A DNA stretch of 64,000 bases, from positions 242,327,889 to 242,391,888 of the forward strand of contig OV050030.1 in the NCBI GenBank assembly GCA_920105625.2. Reading direction: 5' to 3'. Position 1 is the stretch's first letter. The number at the start of each line of letters is the position of its first letter. The position numbers were made by a program, and so were the translations under genes. This stretch comes from Clusia tigrina (taxonomy: Eukaryota > Arthropoda > Insecta > Diptera > Clusiidae). Shown piece by piece: positions 59,138-64,000 of the stretch. Under the pieces are notes generated by a model that saw only the letters and a list, made by a program, of their open reading frames with translations, was not told the origin of the DNA and searched no databases.

Positions 59138-62100
59138 TTGGGACTCAAGGGTAGCATAGCTTTGAGCGATTGCTTCAATTGACAAGAGGCTCGAGTACTT
59201 TATTGTTACAAAATTTCAAGGTTTTATGACGCTCCAGTGAAAAGTTACAAGCATTTGTATGTTGCAAACTTTGATAGGTGTAGGACGTACCGTATAGAAA
59301 TTAGGGCCATTTGAAGTTTTATCAGTACTTGATTTGGGACTCAAAGGTAGCATAGCTTTGAGCGATAGCTAAAATTGAAAAGAGGCTCGAGTATTTTACT
59401 GTTACAAAATTTCAAGATTTTATGACGCCCCTGTAAAAATTTACAAGCATTTGTATGTTACAAATTTTGATATGTGTAGGATGTACCGTATAGAAGTTAG
59501 GGCCATTTGAAGTTTTATCAGTGTTTGATTTGGGACTCAAGGGTAGCATAGCTTTGAGCGATAGCTTAAATTGACAAGAGGCTCGAGTACTTTATTGTTA
59601 CAAAAGTTCAAGGTTTTATGACGCTCCAGTGAAAAGTTACAAGTATTTGTATGTTGCAAACTTTGATAGGTGTAGGACGTACCGTATAGAAGTTAGGGCC
59701 ATTTGAAGTTTTATCAGTGTTTGATTTGGGACTCAAGGGTAGCATAGCTTTGAGCGATAGCTTAAATTGACAAGAGGCTCGAGTACTTTATTGTTACAAA
59801 ATTTCAAGGTTTTATGATGCTCCGGTAAAAAGTTAGAAGCATTTGTATGTTGCAAACTTTGATATATGTAGAACGTACCGTATAGAAGTTAAGGCCATTT
59901 GAAGTTTTATAAGTGTTTGATTTGAGACTCAAGGGTAGCATAGCTTTGAGCGATAGCTTAAATTGACAAGATGCTCGAGTACTTTATTGTTACAAAATTT
60001 CAAGGTTTTATGACGCTCCAGTAAAAAAAAAAAAGCATTTGTATGTTGCAAACTTTGATAGGTGTAGGACGTACCGTATAGAAGGTAGGGCCATTTGAAA
60101 TTTTATCAGTGTTTGATTTGGGAGTCAAGGGTAGCATAGCTTTGAGCGATAGCTTAAATTGACAAGAGGTTCGAGTACATTATTGTTAAAAAATTTCAAG
60201 GTTTTATGACGCTCCTGTAAAAAGTTACAAGCATTTATATGTTGCAAACTTTGATAGGTGTAGGACGTACCGTATAGAAGTTAGGGCCATTTGAAGTTTT
60301 ATCAGTGTTTGATTTGGGACTCAAGGGTAGCATAGCTTTGAGCGATAGCTTAAATTGACAAGAGGGTCGAGTACTTTATTGTTACAAAATTTCAAGGTTT
60401 TATGACGATCCAGTAAAAACTTACAAGTATTTGTATGTTGCAATCTTTGATAGGTGTAGGACGTACCGTATAGAAGTTAGGGCCATTTGAAGTTTTATCA
60501 GTGTTTGATTTGGGACTCAAGGGTAGCATAGCTTTGAGCGATAACTTAAATTGGCAAGAGGCTCGAGTAATTTATTGTTACAAAATTTCAAGGTTTTATA
60601 TCGCTCCAGTAAAAAGTTACAAGCATTTGTATGTTGCAAACTTTGATAGGTGTAGGACGTACCGTATAGAAGTTAGGGCCATTTGAAGTTTTATCAGTGT
60701 TTGATTTGGGACTCAAGGGTAGCATAGCTTTGAGCGATAGCTTAAATTGACAAGAGGCTCGATTACTTTACTGTTACAAAATTTCAAGGTTTTATGACGC
60801 TCCAGTAAACAGTTACAAGCATTTATATGTTGCAAACTTTGATAGGTGTCGGACGTACCGTATAGAAGTTACGGCCATTTGAAGTTTTATCAGTATTTGA
60901 TTTGGGACTCAAGGGTAGCATAGCTTTGAGCGATAGCTTAAATTGACAAGAGGCTCGAGAACTTTATTGTTACAAAATTTCAAGGTTTTATGACGCTCCA
61001 GTAAAAAGTTACAAGCATTTGTATGTTGCAAACTTTGAATGGTGTAGGATGTACCGTATAGAAGTTTGGGCCATTTGAAGTTTTATCAGTTTTTGATTTA
61101 GGACTCAAGGGTAGCATAGCTTTGAGCGATTGCTTAAATTGAGAAGAGGCTCGAATACTTTATTGTTACAAAATTTCAAGGTTTTATGACGCTCCAGTAA
61201 AAAGCTACAAGCATTTGTATGTTGCAAACTTTGATATGTGTAGGACGTCCCGTATAGAAGTTAGGGCCATTTGAAGTTTTATCAGTGTTTGATTTGGGAC
61301 TCAGGGGTAGCATAGCTTTGAGCGATAGCTTAAATTGACAAGAGGCTCGAGAACTTTATTGTTACAAAATTTCAAGCTTTTATGACGCTCCAGTAAAAAG
61401 ATACAAGCATTTGTATGTTGCAAACTTTGATATGTGTAGGACGTACCGTATAGAAGTTAGGGCCATTTGAAGTTTTATCAGTGTTTGATTTGTGACTCAA
61501 GGGTAGCATAGCTTTGAGCAATAGCTTATATTGACAAGAGGCTCGAGAACTTTATTGTTACAAAATTTCAAGGTTTTATGACGCTCCAGTGAAAAGTTAC
61601 AAGCATTTGTATGTTGCAAACTTTGATAGGTATAGGACGTACCGTATAGAAGTTAGGGCCATTTGAAGTTTTATCAGAGTTTGATTTGGGATTCAAGGGT
61701 AGCATAGCTTTGAGCGATAACTTAAATTGACAAGAGGCTCTAGTACTTTATTGTTACAAAATTTCAAGGTTTTATGACGCTCCAGTAAAAAGTTACAAGC
61801 ATTTGTATGTTGCAAACTTTGATGGGTGTAGGACGTACCGTATAGAAGTTAGGGCCATTTGAAGTTTTATCAGTGTTTAATTTGGGACTCAAGGGTAGCA
61901 TAGCTTTGAGCGATAACTTAAATTGACAAGAGGCTCGAGTACTTTATTGTTACAAAATTCAAGGTTTTATGACGCTCCAGTAAAAAGTTACAAGCATTTG
62001 TATGTTGCAAACTTTGATAGGTGTAGGACGTACCGTATAGCAGTTAGGGCCATTTGAAATTTTATCAGTGTTTGATTTGGGACGCAAGGATAGCATAGCT

Positions 62101-62564
62101 TTGAGCGATAGCTTAAATTGACAAGAGGCTCGAGTACTTTCTTGTTACCAAATTTCAAGGCTTTATGACGCTCCAGTAAAAATTACAAGCATTTGTATGT
62201 TGCAAACTTTGATAGGTGTAGAACGTATATTATAGAAGTTAGGGCCATTTGAAGTTTTATCATTCTTTGATTTGGGACTCAAGGGCAGCATAGTTTTGAG
62301 CGATAGCTTAAATTGACAAGAGGCTCGAATACTTTATTGTTACAAAATTTCAAGGTTTTATTACGCTCCAGTAAAAAGTTACAAGCATTTGTACGTTGCA
62401 ATCTTTGATAGGTGTAGGACGTACCGTATAGAAGTTAGGGCCATTTGAAGTTTTATCAGTGTTTGATTTGGGACTCAAGGGTAGCATAGCTTTGAGCGAT
62501 AAGTTAAATAGACAAGAGGCTCGAGTACTTTATTGTTACAAAATTTCAAGGTTTTATGACGCTC
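59138..62564 (+). repeat. Mixed alpha-rich zone, about 17.5 monomers
   Basis: Mostly alpha, with one gamma/delta-like pair (59,220-59,480) and one eta near 60,780. At 62,033-62,565 it carries the GGGACGCAAGGATAGC, GAACGTATATTATAG and GATAAGTTAAATAGAC monomers that match 54,024-54,556 at a lag of 8,009. Reading frames of 61 codons open here only where TTGACAAG has become TTGGCAAG or TAGACAAG. Confidence 0.7.
60023..60034 (+). repeat. Run of 12 A
   Basis: CCAGT is followed by 12 A and then GCATTTG, where the consensus has AAAAAGTTACAAGC. It is the longest homopolymer I saw and replaces the left dyad arm. A sequencing or assembly error is possible at such a run. Confidence 0.85.
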
Positions 62565-64000
62565 CAGTGAAAAGTTACAAGCATTTGTATGTTGCAAACT
62601 TTGATAGGTGTAGGACGTACCGTATTGAATTTTGGGCCATTTGAAGTTTTATCAGTACTTGATTTGGGACTCAAAGGTAACATAGCTTTGAGCGATAGCT
62701 AAAATTGACAAGAGGCTCGAGTATTTTACTGTTACAAAATTTCAAGATTTTATGACGCTCCAGTAAAAATTTACAAGCATTTGTATGTTACAAACTTTGA
62801 TAGGTGTAGGATGTACCGTATAGAAGTTAGGGCCATTTGAAGTTTTATCAGTGTTTGATTTGGGACTCAAGGGTAGCATAGCTTTGAGCGATAGCTTAAA
62901 TTGACAAGAGGCTCGAATACTTTATTGTTACAAAATTTCAAGGTTTTATGAGGCTCCAGTAAAAAGTTACAAGCATTTGTATGTTGCAAACTTTGATAGG
63001 TGTAGGACGTACCGTACAGAAGATAGGGCCATTTGAAGTTTTATCAGTGTTTGATTTGGGACTTAAGGGTAGCATAGCTTTGAGCGATAACTTAAATTGA
63101 CAAGAGGCTCGAGTACTTTATTGTTACAAAAGTTCAAGGTTTTATGACGCTCCAGTGAAAAGTTACAAGCATTTGTATGTTGCAAACTTTGATAGGTGTA
63201 GGACGTACCGTATAGAAGTTAGGGCCATTTGAAGTTTTATCAGTGTTTGATTTGGGAGTCAAGGGTAGCATAGCTTTGAGCGATTGCTTAAATTGACAAG
63301 AGGCTCGAGTACTTTACTGTTACAAAATTTCAAGGTTTTATGACGCTCCAGTAAAAAGTTACAAGCATTTGTATGTTGCATACTTTGATAGGTGTAGGAC
63401 GTACCGTATAGAAGTTAGGGCCATTTGAAGTTTTATCAGTGTTTGATTTGGGACTCAAGGGTAGCATAGCTTTGAGCGATAACTTAAATTGACAAGAGGC
63501 TCGAGTACTTTATTGTTACAAAATTGCAAGGTTTTATGATGCTCCGGTAAAAAGTTAGAAGCATTTGTATGTTGCAAACTTTGATATATGTAGAACGCAC
63601 CGTATAGAACTGATAGGTGTAGGATAGAAGTTAAGGCCATTTGAAGTTTTATCAGTGTTTGATTTGGGACTCAAGGGTAGCAAAGCTTTGAGCGATAGCT
63701 TAAATTAACAAGAGGCTCGAGATTTTTATTGTTACAAAATATCAAGTTTTATGACGCTCCAGTACAAGCATTTGTATGTTGCAAACTTTGATAGGTGTAG
63801 GATGTACCGTATAGAAGTTAAGGCCATTTGAAGTTTTATCAGTGTTTGATTTGGGACTCAAGGGTTTTATTGTTACATAATTTCAAGGTTTTATTACGCT
63901 CCAGTAAAGATTTACAAGCATTTGTATGTTGCCAACTTTGATAGGTGTAGGACGTACCATATAGAAGTTAGGGCCATTTGAAATTTTATCAGTTTTTGAT
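62565..64000 (+). repeat. Segment XII-2, second copy, cut by the window end
   Basis: Matches 57,695-59,137 including the three deranged monomers. The left junction lies in a chimeric monomer: alpha-like with TAGACAAGAGG on the left (62,505), gamma-like CCAGTGAAAAG on the right (62,565). The array continues beyond 64,000. Confidence 0.86.

Larger units (their letters stand above)
1..64000 (+). repeat. Satellite DNA array, 195-196 bp monomer, about 327 copies head to tail
   Basis: Every line of the window is the same sequence at a spacing of 195-196 bp; for example CCGTATAG or its variants begin at 1, 196, 391 and 587. All copies lie in one orientation, and no non-satellite base run longer than a few tens of bases was found. 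My hand consensus is 196 bp with 73 G+C. The one-base-shorter form comes mainly from CAAGTTTTATG in place of CAAGGTTTTATG. Short reading frames of 60-83 codons occur on both strands, but they are fragments of the same repeat lying between recurring stop codons, so no coding sequence is annotated. Length, homogeneity and HOR structure are those of centromeric or pericentromeric satellites. The kingdom and family of origin cannot be read from the sequence. Confidence 0.99.

Noticed and set aside
1..64000. TTAGGG (telomere-like hexamer) once in most monomers, within GAAGTTAGGGCC
   Set aside because: A single hexamer per 196 bp and no tandem hexamers anywhere, so no telomeric or interstitial telomere repeat. 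Chance match.
1..64000. CRISPR array
   Set aside because: Regular spacing exists, but the sequence between any chosen repeat is itself conserved in every unit. There are no unique spacers, the period is far too long, and there are no cas genes.
1..64000. Assembly artefact as explanation for all HOR copies
   Set aside because: Most copies carry private substitutions and indels (for example 30,115, 53,589, 46,430), which a simple false duplication would not give. The youngest pairs (9,782-14,325 and 35,545-39,066) cannot be cleared without read depth.

Overview
The whole 64 kb window is one uninterrupted tandem satellite array. A monomer of 195-196 bp (about 37% GC) is repeated roughly 327 times, always in the same orientation. 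I see no gene, RNA gene, transposon, CRISPR array or unique spacer. An array this long and this homogeneous, with multi-monomer higher-order repeats (HORs) and decay at CpG sites, points to a eukaryotic chromosome, most likely centromeric or pericentromeric heterochromatin in a long-read assembly. I do not recognise the monomer. By length it is not human alpha satellite, mouse minor satellite, Arabidopsis CEN178, rice CentO or maize CentC. Nothing in the window fixes plant versus animal.

Monomer phase used here: position 1 is the first base of CCGTATAGAAG (or its variant CCATATAG). In order the consensus carries GTTAGGGCC (11-19), TTTGATTTGGGACTCAAGGG (39-58), a direct repeat of ATAGCTT (63-69 and 76-82), the XhoI-like CTCGAG (97-102), TTACAAAATTTCAAGGTTTTATGACG in two pieces (113-138), CCAGTAAAAA (141-150), a dyad-symmetric segment (about 149-170), and GATAGGTGTAGGACGTA (180-196). 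At least seven monomer subtypes, named alpha to eta here, are set apart by linked substitutions. An example of each is annotated.

Layout: 1-5,672 is two HOR units of 13 and 15 monomers. 5,673-9,781 is a mixed zone with 4-mer duplications. 9,782-14,325 is two near-identical 2,272-bp units that share one truncated monomer. 14,326-18,410 is mixed. 18,411-21,151 is two 7-mers. 21,152-23,498 is two 6-mers. 22,522-28,782 is two 16-mers of 3,130 bp. 28,783-35,140 is a 14-mer and its shortened 12-mer copy, with a preceding block. 35,545-39,066 is two 9-mers. 39,067-40,020 is a bridge. 40,020-48,973 is a 16-mer, then a related unit, then a 13-mer. 48,974-51,085 is a bridge. 51,086-54,610 is a 4-mer and two 7-mers. 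54,611-55,689 is mixed. 55,690-58,438 is an 8-mer and its 6-mer deletion copy. 57,695-59,137 is duplicated again at 62,565-64,000.

The sequence is therefore a record of repeated unequal exchange. Repeat lags are near-integer multiples of about 195.7 bp, but the multiple changes along the array, and several exchange points can be read as chimeric monomers. The other notable signal is a dyad-symmetric segment near the end of each monomer, where substitutions in different subtypes convert mismatches into base pairs. HOR lags were obtained by hand from shared rare variants. Boundaries are good to about 50 bp unless a narrower interval is given.
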